Positions 17,140 to 29,837 of a stretch of 64,000 nucleotides of DNA are shown piece by piece. Made by a program: the position numbers and the translations under genes. The stretch is from G965247775 sp965247775. Its GTDB lineage: Bacteria; Chloroflexota; Dehalococcoidia; Bin125. Location: NCBI GenBank assembly GCA_965247775.1, contig OZ252031.1, positions 1,488,001 to 1,552,000 of the forward strand. Reading direction: 5' to 3'. The notes under the pieces were generated by a model. That model made no database searches and had not been told where the DNA came from. It worked only from the letters and a program-made list of their open reading frames with translations. Each line of letters begins with the position of its first letter. The first letter of the stretch is position 1.

Positions 17140-17403
17140 ATGACCCGCCACGTTGCCGAGATCACCTGCCTGGCCTGCGGACGCGACCTCGGACAAATCG
17201 AAAAGAGCAACGGCGCCCTGCGCCACCTCCCCGCCCAGGACAGCCCCACCGCCGCCCAGGCCCTCTTCAAGCCCGGCGGCGGCCTCGTCTGCGGACGCTG
17301 CGGCGGCCGCGGTCTGATCGGCCCCCTCGAGCGCGTCTTCAGCTACACCACCATCAGCGCCGAAGCCGATCAAGCCCGCCCCATCGGACAGGAAGCCGCC
17401 TGA
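17140..17403 (+). CDS. Small protein with two CxxC pairs
   Basis: 87 residues, start ATG 17140 with a textbook GGAGG at 17130-17134. CLACGRDLG (about residues 10-18) and CGRCGGRG (about 46-53) form a zinc-ribbon-like pair. No enzyme motif is visible. It follows the ArsR gene in the same direction after 155 bases and is closed by a hairpin at 17434-17453. It could be a small DNA- or protein-binding factor; I do not recognise a named family. Confidence 0.6.
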   Translation: MTRHVAEITCLACGRDLGQIEKSNGALRHLPAQDSPTAAQALFKPGGGLVCGRCGGRGLIGPLERVFSYTTISAEADQARPIGQEAA

Positions 17404-17433
17404 CAGCTCCGCCCTCCTCCCCCACCCAGCACC

Positions 17434-17453
17434 GCCCCGCCGCCCGGCGGGGC
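17434..17453 (+). terminator. GC-rich hairpin terminator
   Basis: GCCCCGCC (17434-17441) pairs with GGCGGGGC (17446-17453) across a four-base loop, followed by CG and TTT. It ends the small CxxC gene unit. Confidence 0.55.
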
Positions 17454-17510
17454 CGTTTGCGTTGTTCTCCCCCCCGCCCGGGCACTACCGTGCCCCCACA
17501 GAGGACCGCC

Positions 17511-18875
17511 ATGGCCACCACCATCGACACCCGCTTTCTCGCCGCCCACCAGCGCTCCGCCGCCCTCCACGAAGAGGCCCGCGCGCTCCTCCCCGGCGGC
17601 GTCACCCACGACATCCGCCACTTCGAGCCCTTCCCCATCTACGTCGAGCGCGCCCAGGGCCCCCGCAAGTGGGACGTCGACGGCAACGAAATCCTCGACT
17701 TCGTCATGGGCCACGGCGCACTCCTCTTCGGCCACGCCCATCCCCTCCTCGTCCAAGCCGTCGGCGAGCAGATCGCCCGCGGCACCCACTACGGCGCCTC
17801 CCACGCCCGCGAGATCGAATGGGCCCGCCGCATCGTCGACCTCGTCCCCTCCGCCGCCAAAGTCCGCTTCGTCTCCTCCGGCACCGAAGCCACCATGATG
17901 GCCGCCCGCCTCGCCCGCGCCGCCACCGGCCGCACCCGCATCCTCAAGCTCCGCCACCACTTTCACGGCTGGAACGACAGCTTCGCCATCGGCCTCCAGA
18001 CCTCCCTCGAACACGGCCGCCCCCCCACCGGCCTCCCCCCCGAGATGGTCGACGCCGTCACTATCGTCGACCAGCACGACACCGCCGCCATCACCCAGGC
18101 CCTCCGCAGCGGCCAGTACGCGGCCGCCATCTGCGAGCCCGGCGGCGCACACTGGGGTGGCGCACCCCTCCATCCCGACGTCCTCACCCTCCTCCGCCAC
18201 GAAACCGAGCGCGCCGGAACCGTCCTCATCTTCGACGAGGTCGTTACCGGTTTCCGTCTCGCCCCCGGCGGCGTCCAGCAACTCGCCGGTCTTACCCCGG
18301 ACCTCACCACCATGGCCAAGGTCGTCGCCGGCGGGCTCCCCGGCGGCGCCGTCGCCGGCCGCGCCGCCCTCATCGACCAGATCGCCATCCCCCCCAGCGG
18401 CGCCGAACCCCCCGACAAACGCATCGCCCACCCCGGCACCTTCAACGCCAACCCCCTCAGCGCCGCCGCCGGCGTCGCCGCCCTCCGCGCCATCGCCGCC
18501 GGCGGCCCGCTTGAAGCCGCGAACGCCGCCGGCGACCGCCTCTGCGCCGGCCTCAACCACGCGCTCCGCCGCGCCGAAGTCCCCGGCGCCGCCTATAACC
18601 AGGGATCCCTCGTCCACATCGTGCTCGGCCGCGACCTGCCACCCCCCCCCAACGGCGCCGGCTGGCACTGGCAGGCCGCCGGCCGCCCCAACGACGCCCC
18701 CCACACCCCGGACCACATCGCCTGGGCCTTCCGCCGCAGCCTCCTCACCCACGGCGTCGACCTCATCGGCATGGGCGCCATCGTCTCTGCCGTCCATACC
18801 GACGCCGACATCGACCGCGCCCTCGACGCCTGCCAGGCCGCCCTCGCCGATCTCCGCCGCGAGGCCGTCCTCTAG
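17511..18875 (+). CDS. Class III aminotransferase (glutamate-1-semialdehyde aminomutase-like)
   Basis: 454 residues, PLP fold type I, class III. ALLPGGVTHDIRHFEPFP matches the start of GSA-type enzymes. VSSGTEATMMAARLARAATG is the phosphate-binding segment, LIFDEVVTGFRLAPGG carries the Asp that contacts the PLP ring, and TTMAKVVAGGLPGGA contains the Schiff-base lysine, about Lys270. HemL itself is shorter, and no other heme gene is nearby. A catabolic or beta-amino-acid aminotransferase of the same subgroup is as likely as HemL. Start ATG 17511 with AGAGGACCGCC upstream; a TACCGT -10-like element lies about 25 bases before. Confidence 0.8.
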   Translation: MATTIDTRFLAAHQRSAALHEEARALLPGGVTHDIRHFEPFPIYVERAQGPRKWDVDGNEILDFVMGHGALLFGHAHPLLVQAVGEQIARGTHYGASHAREIEWARRIVDLVPSAAKVRFVSSGTEATMMAARLARAATGRTRILKLRHHFHGWNDSFAIGLQTSLEHGRPPTGLPPEMVDAVTIVDQHDTAAITQALRSGQYAAAICEPGGAHWGGAPLHPDVLTLLRHETERAGTVLIFDEVVTGFRLAPGGVQQLAGLTPDLTTMAKVVAGGLPGGAVAGRAALIDQIAIPPSGAEPPDKRIAHPGTFNANPLSAAAGVAALRAIAAGGPLEAANAAGDRLCAGLNHALRRAEVPGAAYNQGSLVHIVLGRDLPPPPNGAGWHWQAAGRPNDAPHTPDHIAWAFRRSLLTHGVDLIGMGAIVSAVHTDADIDRALDACQAALADLRREAVL

Positions 18876-18919
18876 CCCTCCCCTCTCGCCCCGGCAGAAT
18901 CTGCCCCCACATGGGAAAA

Positions 18920-18960
18920 TATTCACAAAGTCCGGGGATGACCACGCCGTCTGGTATATT
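18920..18960 (+). promoter_or_regulatory. Extended -10 promoter and leader of gltBD
   Basis: TGGTATATT (18952-18960) is an extended -10 element standing out from GC-rich surroundings; no good -35 is present. TATTCACAA (18920-18928) just upstream is the inverted copy of the word at the ArsR promoter. The leader to ATG 19110 is about 140 bases and can form small hairpins (19018-19037; 19059-19075). Confidence 0.5.
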
Positions 18961-19109
18961 TGGGCCCCCAACCCCCCGCAGGCGGCCGGCTCGGCCCCCG
19001 ACGCCATCCGCCTCGGGAGCGGTCGGACTCAACCGCTGGCCAGCACGCCCGCCGTCGTTGGGTGCTCGTCACCCACCGGCGGCTCCATTGTTCGTATCGA
19101 CGGGGACCC

Positions 19110-23696
<4,587 letters not shown>

Positions 23697-23704
23697 CCCA
23701 CGCC

Positions 23705-25147
23705 GTGGGCAAAACCACCGGCTTCAAGGAGTTCCCCCGCCACCTCCCCCTCAAGCGCCCCGTCGGGGAACGCATCCAGGACCACCTCGAACTCTACGAG
23801 GATTGGCCTCGCGAACTCGTCCAGCAGCAGGCCTCCCGCTGCATGGACTGTGGCATCCCCTTCTGCCACACCGGCTGTCCCCTCGGCAACCTCATCCCGG
23901 AATGGAACGACCTCACCTACCGCGATCGCTGGGATGAGGCCCTGCGCCGCCTCCTCGCCACCAACAACTTCCCCGAGTTCACCGGCCGCATCTGCCCCGC
24001 CCCCTGCGAGGTCTCCTGCACCCTCGCCATCAATATGGACCCCATCACCATCGAACTCGTCGAGAAAACCATCAGCGACGTCGGCTTCGAAAACGGCTGG
24101 ATCCGCCCCGAGCCCCCCCACTCCCGCACCGGCAAGCGCATCGCCGTCGTCGGCTCCGGTCCCGCCGGCCTCGCCGCCGCCCAGCAGCTCAACCGCGCCG
24201 GCCATCGCGTCACCGTCTTCGAACGCGACGAGGTCGGCGGCGGCCTCCTCCGCCTCGGCATCCCCGACTTCAAGCTCCCCGCCCAAATCGTCCAGCGCCG
24301 CCTGGACCTCATGGCCGAGGAAGGCATCGACTTCCGCACCAACGCCCACGTCGGCGTCACCGTCCCCTCCAGCGACCTCCGCAACGGCTTCGACGCCACC
24401 GTCCTCGCCACCGGCGCCACCGTCCCCCGCGACCTCCCCGTCCCCGGCCGCGAGCTGGACGGCGTCCATTTCGCCATGGAATACCTCCCCCAGCAAAACC
24501 GCGCCAACGCCGGCCACCCCCCCGCCGACCCGATCCTCGCCACCGACAAACGCGTCGTCATCCTCGGCGGCGGCGACACCGGCGCCGACTGCCTCGGCAC
24601 CGCCCACCGCCAGGGCGCCCGCTCCATCCACCAGTTCGAACTCCTGCCCGAACCCCCCGCAGAGCGCGCCCAAGACAACCCCTGGCCCCAGTGGTCCCAC
24701 GTCCTCCACCTCGCCCCCGCCCACGAGGAGGGCGGCGAACGCGACTACAACATCTCCACCTCCGCCTTCAGCGGCAGCGCCGGCAAAGTCGAAAAACTCC
24801 ACGCCCAGCGCATCCGCTGGGTCGCGCAGGACGGCGGCCGCCCCGACATGGAGCACCTCCCCGGCAGCGACTTCGAGATCGACGCCGACCTCGTCCTCCT
24901 CGCCATGGGCTTCCTCCATCCCGAGCAGGACACCGTCGTCAACGACTTCGGCCTCAGTCTTGACCCGCGCGGCAACCTCGACACCAACGCCGACAAGATG
25001 ACCAGCGCCGAAGGCGTCTTCGCCGCCGGCGACGCCCGCCGCGGTCAGTCCCTCGTCGTCTGGGCCATCGCCGAAGGCCGCGCCGCCGCCCACGGCGTCG
25101 ACAAGTTCCTCATGGGCCGCACCAACCTGCCCCCGCTCCAGGTCTAG
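23705..25147 (+). CDS. gltD: Glutamate synthase, small subunit
   Basis: 480 residues. It passes electrons from NAD(P)H through FAD and Fe-S clusters to GltB. The N-terminal cluster-binding cysteines are CMDCGIPFCHTGCPLGN (about 46-62) and CPAPCEVSC. The FAD site is VVGSGPAGLAAAQQL (about 147-161) followed by VFERDEVGGGLLRLGIP. The NAD(P)H site is VVILGGGDTGADCLGTAHRQ. The C-terminus EGVFAAGDARRGQSLVVWAI is the usual FAD-closing motif. Start GTG 23705, 8 bases after the gltB stop. This pair is the ammonia assimilation route visible in the window. Confidence 0.95.
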   Translation: MGKTTGFKEFPRHLPLKRPVGERIQDHLELYEDWPRELVQQQASRCMDCGIPFCHTGCPLGNLIPEWNDLTYRDRWDEALRRLLATNNFPEFTGRICPAPCEVSCTLAINMDPITIELVEKTISDVGFENGWIRPEPPHSRTGKRIAVVGSGPAGLAAAQQLNRAGHRVTVFERDEVGGGLLRLGIPDFKLPAQIVQRRLDLMAEEGIDFRTNAHVGVTVPSSDLRNGFDATVLATGATVPRDLPVPGRELDGVHFAMEYLPQQNRANAGHPPADPILATDKRVVILGGGDTGADCLGTAHRQGARSIHQFELLPEPPAERAQDNPWPQWSHVLHLAPAHEEGGERDYNISTSAFSGSAGKVEKLHAQRIRWVAQDGGRPDMEHLPGSDFEIDADLVLLAMGFLHPEQDTVVNDFGLSLDPRGNLDTNADKMTSAEGVFAAGDARRGQSLVVWAIAEGRAAAHGVDKFLMGRTNLPPLQV

Positions 25148-25218
25148 ACGCGGGACGGTCCCCCACCACGAGCGCCCGAGCCCACGCCTGGGCCGCCCGA
25201 AGACCCTTTGTCCCCCCT

Positions 25219-25236
25219 CCATCGCCCCAGCGATGG
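25219..25236. terminator. Hairpin between gltD and the marR remnant
   Basis: CCATCGC (25219-25225) pairs with GCGATGG (25230-25236). A second GC hairpin (GGGAGGGGCCCTCCC, about 25250-25264) follows. Two convergent units meet here, so this is a likely bidirectional terminator, although without a T-tract. Confidence 0.4.
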
Positions 25237-25263
25237 GAAGGGGTGACGGGGAGGGGCCCTCCC

Positions 25264-25737
25264 CTACCCCGCCGCTGCGCAGCACGCCACCGGCCGCGGC
25301 AGCAACCCCAACTCCTCCGCCTGCTCCATCAGCCGCGACAGCGTCCCCAAGTCGTCCTCCCCCATCCCCCCCAGAATCCGCCCCAGGAACGGCCGCAACA
25401 CCCGCACCGCCTCCGTCGTCACCCCCACCCCTCGCCGCGTCAGAAACGCCCGCACGATCCGGCGGTCGTCCGCGTCCTGATCCCGCCGGATCAGATCCTG
25501 TCGCTCCAGCCGGTCCACGATCCCCGTCACCGTCGACGGCCGCACCACCAGCCGCTTCGCCAGCTGCCCTGACGTCATCCTCGGATCGTGCCCCACGATC
25601 AGCAGCACCCGCAGCTGCGCCATCGTCAGCCCGAGATCCCCTCACAGCCCCAGCCGTCCCGTGTCCGAGAGCGCCCCCGCCCGGAAATACTCCCCGATCA
25701 CCTGCTCCCTCAGAACCGCGCGCTGCTCCACGTTCAT
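25264..25737 (-). pseudogene. MarR family regulator interrupted by an in-frame TGA at codon 32
   Basis: Reading from ATG 25737 (good Shine-Dalgarno, GGAGGGGGAAG) to the TGA at 25264 gives 157 codons, the normal MarR length, with one internal TGA at 25644-25642. Before it is a normal first helix (MNVEQRAVLREQVIGEYFRA). After it the same frame continues DLGLTMAQLRVLLIVG, the recognition segment LVVRPSTVTGIVDRLERQDL and the wing RRDQDADDRRIVRAFLT. Restart at ATG 25623 would remove the dimerisation helix. A CGA or TGG codon changed to TGA is the simplest explanation. Confidence 0.65.
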
Positions 25738-25845
25738 CCGCTTCCCCCTCCGCCAAGCGGTCCCCCATCGCCGCCCGTCGTCCAGTCTGCGCCCAGGAGC
25801 CGGGGACCGCACCGATCGATCGCCGAGCCCCATCCAGGGCGTCAA

Positions 25846-26928
25846 TCAAACCGGAGCCGGGAAAGAAATACCCAGCCGCGTCCCCAGCGCCTCCAACTCC
25901 CCCACCGTCTCCCCCTCCAGCGGCACGCCCGCCCGCTCCCGCTTCGCCCGCGCCGCCACCTCCGGGTCGCCCGGGACTTGCGCCGACGGCGCCCCGGCCC
26001 GCACGCGCGTCCCCCGCATCCACGACAGGTGCGCCCCAAGCTCCTCCTCGAACTCCTCCTGATCGCGAAACAGATCCACCCGCCAGGCCGCGAACCACTG
26101 CCCCATCCCAAGGTCTGCCTCATCCCAACTCGCCCCCGGCCCCTGCCCCGACAGCACCCCGCTCAGGATGTCCACCACCAGCCCCAGCCCCATCCCCTTG
26201 TGCGCCGACGTCTCCGCCCACGACCCCAGCGCCCGCAACGCTCCCCCTTCCCGCACCGCCAGCGCGCTCGTCGACTCCTCCCCTTCCTCGTTCTGCGCCC
26301 AGCCCAGCGGGATCGCCGCCCCCGTCCGCGCCGCGATCTCCAGCTTGCCGTGCGCCACCGTCGTCGTCGCCATATCCAGCAAGAACGGCGGCCCCTTCCC
26401 CGCCGGCGCCGCCACCGCGATCGGATTCGTCCCCAACAAACGCTCCAACCCGTTTGGCCCCACCGCCCTCGCCAGCGCGTTCGTCGCCGCCATCCCGATC
26501 AGCCCTCGCGCCGCCGCCATCCGCGCGTAGTACCCCGCCGCCCCGAAATGCCGCCCGTCGCGCACCGTCACCATCCCCATCCCAGTCGACTCCGCCTTCT
26601 CGATCGCCGCCGTCATCGCCCGCTGCGACACCACCAGCCCGAAACCCCCATCCCCATCCCACGCCGCCGACACCGGCGACTCCCGCAGCACCCGTACCGC
26701 CGGGTGCGCCTTCACCACCCCGCTTTCCAACCCCGGCACGTAGCCCCGGTGCCCCGCCAGATGCGCGATCCCGTGCGACTCGATCCCGCACAGGTCCGCG
26801 TCGATCAGGATCTCCGCCCCCAGCCGCGCATCCGGCTCGCTGAAGCCGTAGTGCACCAGCACCGCCGTCGTGAAATCGCGCAGCCCCTCGGCCCGGAAGC
26901 GCGCCCGCCCATCGTCCGGCCCTGCCAC
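25846..26928 (-). CDS. Ldh family (malate/L-lactate dehydrogenase-type) oxidoreductase
   Basis: 360 residues of the YbiC/Ldh_2 family, NAD(P)H-dependent dehydrogenases of 2-hydroxy acids, not related to classical lactate dehydrogenase. Recognisable blocks are LIDADLCGIESHGIAHLAGH near the N-terminus, with the conserved Ser-His, then RDGRHFGAAGYYARMAAARG, GTNPIAVAAPAGKGPPFLLD, and the C-terminal HKGMGLGLVVDILSGVLSG. GTG 26928 is chosen because it follows the upstream aldolase stop by one base and gives the usual length; a longer open frame exists upstream. Two-gene unit with the aldolase: an acid produced by one may be used by the other. Confidence 0.85.
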   Translation of the reverse strand: MAGPDDGRARFRAEGLRDFTTAVLVHYGFSEPDARLGAEILIDADLCGIESHGIAHLAGHRGYVPGLESGVVKAHPAVRVLRESPVSAAWDGDGGFGLVVSQRAMTAAIEKAESTGMGMVTVRDGRHFGAAGYYARMAAARGLIGMAATNALARAVGPNGLERLLGTNPIAVAAPAGKGPPFLLDMATTTVAHGKLEIAARTGAAIPLGWAQNEEGEESTSALAVREGGALRALGSWAETSAHKGMGLGLVVDILSGVLSGQGPGASWDEADLGMGQWFAAWRVDLFRDQEEFEEELGAHLSWMRGTRVRAGAPSAQVPGDPEVAARAKRERAGVPLEGETVGELEALGTRLGISFPAPV

Positions 26929-26929
26929 C

Positions 26930-27703
26930 TCAGCTCCCCGCCCCCCGCACCCGCCGCAACCCCTCCCGCGCCCCATCCCGCACGTACTGCATATCCGTCC
27001 CGATCGAGATGAAACGCCACCCCTCCTCCACCCGCCGCACCGACTCCTCCGTCCCCGACGTGAAGATCCCCCCCGGCACCCCGTTCCGCTGGCACCCCGC
27101 CAGCACCTCCGCGCACGCCGCCACGTGATCCGGGTGCGGATTGTCCGGCCGCACCGGAATCCCCAGCGATGTCGCCAGATCCGCCGGCCCGATCAGCGTC
27201 CCGTCCACACCCGGCACCGACAGGATCTCGTCGATCCGCTCCACCGCCCCGATCGTCTCAATCTGGATCACACACGCGATCTCCGCGTTCGCCTGCTCCG
27301 CGTAGTCCGCCCCCCCGTACAGCACCCCCCGGTACGGCCCCATCCCCCGCAGCCCATCCGGCGGATAGCGGCACGCCGCCACCGCCTGCTCCGCCTCCGC
27401 CTTCGTGTTCACCCAGGGAATCACCACCCCGTACGCGCCCCCGTCGAGCAGCCGCTTGATCTCCACCAGGTCGTTCCACTGCGGCCGCGCGAACGGGATC
27501 GTCTCCGTCCCCGAGATCACCTGCATCATCTGCACCGCCGTCAGGATGTCCACCGGGCTGTGCTCGCCATCCACCAGCAGCCAGTCGTAGCCCGCGTGCG
27601 CCATCTGGTCCGTCACCATCGTGCTCGCCGACGACAGCCACGCCCCGATCGCCGGCTTCTCCTCACGCCACAACTGCTTCACCCTATTCGGTCGCATGGG
27701 CAT
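26930..27703 (-). CDS. HpcH/HpaI aldolase family protein
   Basis: 257 residues, class II pyruvate-type aldolase with a TIM barrel. GAWLSSASTMVTDQMAHAGY, DWLLVDGEHSP (metal and base region), IPFARPQWNDLVEIKRLLDG, and IQIETIGAVERIDEILSVPG (metal-binding Glu) followed by GTLIGPADLATSLG match 2-keto-3-deoxy acid aldolases such as HpaI, GarL and RhmA. It splits a 2-keto-3-deoxy acid to pyruvate and an aldehyde. Two ATG codons six bases apart are possible starts (27703 and 27697). First gene of a unit with the Ldh-type dehydrogenase. Exact sugar or aromatic substrate unknown. Confidence 0.88.
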   Translation of the reverse strand: MPMRPNRVKQLWREEKPAIGAWLSSASTMVTDQMAHAGYDWLLVDGEHSPVDILTAVQMMQVISGTETIPFARPQWNDLVEIKRLLDGGAYGVVIPWVNTKAEAEQAVAACRYPPDGLRGMGPYRGVLYGGADYAEQANAEIACVIQIETIGAVERIDEILSVPGVDGTLIGPADLATSLGIPVRPDNPHPDHVAACAEVLAGCQRNGVPGGIFTSGTEESVRRVEEGWRFISIGTDMQYVRDGAREGLRRVRGAGS

Positions 27704-27716
27704 CCCTCTCCGTCTC

Positions 27717-28097
27717 TTACAGGTGCGTCGGTATCGACGACCGCGGCTCCCTCGGAATCACCGCGCGCAGCCTAGCCCCGTCCCGCATCAGCCGGTACCG
27801 TCGCCCCCCTCCGGATGTGACCCGCAACCCGGCATCCGGCTCCGCCCCCTCCTTCCCCTCCAGCAGCCGCAGCGACTCCAGCCGGATCAGGCTCAGCCGC
27901 ACCTGCTGCGCGTTCGCAGTCGGGCGATCCGCCAGCACGCGATCCCGCAAATCCTGCGCCATCGCCGTCTTCAGCCGCAGCAGCTCCCCCACAATCAACT
28001 GCTCCACCACGTCCAGCGCTACCCGGATCGGATCCGGCCGCAGCCGCTCCCGTACGCGCCGCCCCATCGACGGGAGGCGAAGCGATCGCAGCCCCAT
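27717..28097 (-). CDS. Small protein, possibly winged-helix, coupled to a CoA-transferase gene
   Basis: 126 residues. ATG 28097 shares a base with the TGA of the upstream CoA-transferase (TGATG), so it is translationally coupled. The central part (DVVEQLIVGELLRLKTAMAQ, then QQVRLSLIRLESLRLLEGKE, then LRVTSGGGRRYRLMRDG) looks like helix-helix-helix-wing, as in small winged-helix proteins, but I cannot assign a family. It has no membrane segment. It lies just upstream of the aldolase gene. Confidence 0.5.
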   Translation of the reverse strand: MGLRSLRLPSMGRRVRERLRPDPIRVALDVVEQLIVGELLRLKTAMAQDLRDRVLADRPTANAQQVRLSLIRLESLRLLEGKEGAEPDAGLRVTSGGGRRYRLMRDGARLRAVIPREPRSSIPTHL

Positions 28098-29341
28098 CAG
28101 CTCTGCAAGTACGCCGCGATGTCCGGCCCGCCCTCCGTCGACACCACTCCCGCCTCCACCAGTCCGTCCACCGTCGCATCGTCCAGCCCCAGCACCTCCC
28201 GCAGCACCGCCCGCGTGTCCGCCCCAAACGACGGCGCCGCCCCCCGCACCTCCCCCGGCGTCCGCGACAGTCGCAGCGGTGAGTTCGACAGCCGCAGCCG
28301 CCCCGCCACCGGATGCTCCACCTCCGCGATCATCCCCCGCTCCCGGATCTGCTCCTGTGACACCGCCTCCCCGATCGTGTTCAGCGGCCCGATCGGCATC
28401 CCATACGGCTCCAGCAGCGCGATCCACTCCGCCGTCGGCCGCCGCCGCATCGCCTCGAACAGGATCGGCTCCAGCGCCGCATGATTCTGCGTCCGCTTCC
28501 ATGACGTGTCGAAGCGCTCATCGTTGACCAGCTCCACCCGCTCGATCGCGGCACAGAACAGCTCCCACTGGTTCTCCACCCCCCACGCCAGCGCCAGCAC
28601 CAGCCACCCGTCCGCCGTCGGGAAGGCCTGGAACGGTGTCGCCGACGGATGCCGCGTCCCCAGCCGCTGCGGCTCCTGCCCCGTCGCGAAATACCGCGCC
28701 ACCGCGTTCTCCAGCACCGCGATCTGGCAGTCCAGCATGCCAATGTCCAGCATCTGCCCCCGCCCGCTCCGCTCCCGCTCCTGCAGCGCCGCCAGCACAC
28801 CGATCGTCGTGTACAGCCCCGCCGCGATGTCCCCCATCGACATCCCCGGCCGCGCCGGTGGCCCGTCCCCGTAGCCCGTGATGCTCATCACCCCGCCCAT
28901 GCCCTGGATCACGATGTCCAGCGCCGGCTTCTCCCGCAGCGGCCCGAACTGCCCGAAGCCTGACGTCGCCGCGTAGATGATGCGCGGGTTCCGCTCCGCC
29001 AGCGCCGCGTACCCCAGCCCCAGCCGATCCATCGTCCCCGCCGTGAAGTTCTCCATCACCACGTCCGCCTCCGCCACCAGATCCAGGAACAGCGCCTTCC
29101 CCACCGCGCTCCGCAGGTCGATCGCGATCGACCGCTTGCCCCGATTGATGCTCTGGAAGTAAATGCTCTCGTTCGCCACGAACGGCCCCGTCGTCCGCGC
29201 CACGTCCCCGTGCGGTGGCCGCTCCACCTTGATCACGTCCGCCCCCAAGTCGGCCAGAATCATCGACGCATACGGCCCCGCGAGGACCCACGTCAGGTCC
29301 AAAACCTGTAGCCCCGACAGCGCTCCCATCACGCCCGGCAC
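28097..29341 (-). CDS. CaiB/BaiF family III CoA-transferase (1)
   Basis: 414 residues. It moves CoA between carboxylic acids through an aspartyl-CoA intermediate. GLQVLDLTWVLAGPYASMIL and LGADVIKVERPPHGD open the first Rossmann part, NRGKRSIAIDL and NFTAGTMDRLGLGYAAL follow, and RPGMSMGDIAAGLYTTIGVL contains the catalytic Asp (MGD). The C-terminal part (RHPSATPFQAFPTADGWL) returns to the interlocked fold. GTG 29341 has AAGGGAAGC upstream; ATG 29329 is an alternative. This is the first of five homologues within 9 kb. Substrate pair unknown. Confidence 0.9.
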   Translation of the reverse strand: MPGVMGALSGLQVLDLTWVLAGPYASMILADLGADVIKVERPPHGDVARTTGPFVANESIYFQSINRGKRSIAIDLRSAVGKALFLDLVAEADVVMENFTAGTMDRLGLGYAALAERNPRIIYAATSGFGQFGPLREKPALDIVIQGMGGVMSITGYGDGPPARPGMSMGDIAAGLYTTIGVLAALQERERSGRGQMLDIGMLDCQIAVLENAVARYFATGQEPQRLGTRHPSATPFQAFPTADGWLVLALAWGVENQWELFCAAIERVELVNDERFDTSWKRTQNHAALEPILFEAMRRRPTAEWIALLEPYGMPIGPLNTIGEAVSQEQIRERGMIAEVEHPVAGRLRLSNSPLRLSRTPGEVRGAAPSFGADTRAVLREVLGLDDATVDGLVEAGVVSTEGGPDIAAYLQS

Positions 29342-29351
29342 CCGCTTCCCT

Positions 29352-29363
29352 TACGCTCGATCC
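29352..29363 (+). promoter_or_regulatory. Leaderless-type promoter, TACGCT-N6-ATG
   Basis: TACGCT (29352-29357) lies six bases before ATG 29364, with no Shine-Dalgarno sequence. It lies in the gap between the divergent CoA-transferase gene and the hypothetical gene it would drive. Confidence 0.4.
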
Positions 29364-29837
29364 ATGGATCGCTCCACCGACGACAGCTCCAGCCCCCGGC
29401 CCCTCAGGCCGCCAACAGGTTCCCCCCCGCCCCCGGGGCCGTCAACAACGCCTCCTCGCCGCCACCAGCCCCGCATCCGCATCGTTCCCGGCCCGGGCGC
29501 CCCGGCCGCCGCCACCAACGTCTTCCACGTCCTCATCGACGACCACCTCGTCCGCGCCTGCGACTCCGAGCCAGACGCCCACCACTGGGCCATGCACCTC
29601 TTCGAAGTCGTCAGCCGCGGCCTCCGCGACCCCGCCACACTCCGCGCCGAACTCACCCCCCTCTGCACCGCCCAGCAGCTCGTCGGCCGCCACCGCCGCA
29701 CCGATGCGCCCCTCCCCATCCCCCCGAAGCCGGCGACGCTCAGTCCCCCACCGGCGCCCCCCGCTGGCGCCGCACCGGCTTGGCTGGGTAGTCCTCCAGG
29801 TCGAACGGCGCGCCGTTCACCCGCAGCGTCTCGCTGA
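29364..29837 (+). CDS. Hypothetical protein
   Basis: 157 residues. Both ends are proline-rich and low complexity. The middle (VFHVLIDDHLVRACDSEPDA, HHWAMHLFEVVSRGLRDPAT) looks like a small strand-helix domain with normal amino-acid use. ATG 29364 is supported by a leaderless-type promoter directly upstream. The last 98 bases overlap antisense the 3' end of the OsmC-like gene, so the true end or even the gene is uncertain. No family recognised. Confidence 0.4.
   Translation: MDRSTDDSSSPRPLRPPTGSPPPPGPSTTPPRRHQPRIRIVPGPGAPAAATNVFHVLIDDHLVRACDSEPDAHHWAMHLFEVVSRGLRDPATLRAELTPLCTAQQLVGRHRRTDAPLPIPPKPATLSPPPAPPAGAAPAWLGSPPGRTARRSPAASR

Noticed and set aside
18961..19109. Known glutamine or glnA-type riboswitch in the gltB leader
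   Set aside because: The leader can form small hairpins, but I see none of the conserved glnA or downstream-peptide motif bases and no SD-pairing segment.
25642..25644. Selenocysteine in the MarR protein
   Set aside because: The position is not a known sensor cysteine, no Sec-containing MarR protein is known to me, and the nearby hairpin is of a kind expected by chance in GC-rich DNA. A nonsense mutation is simpler.
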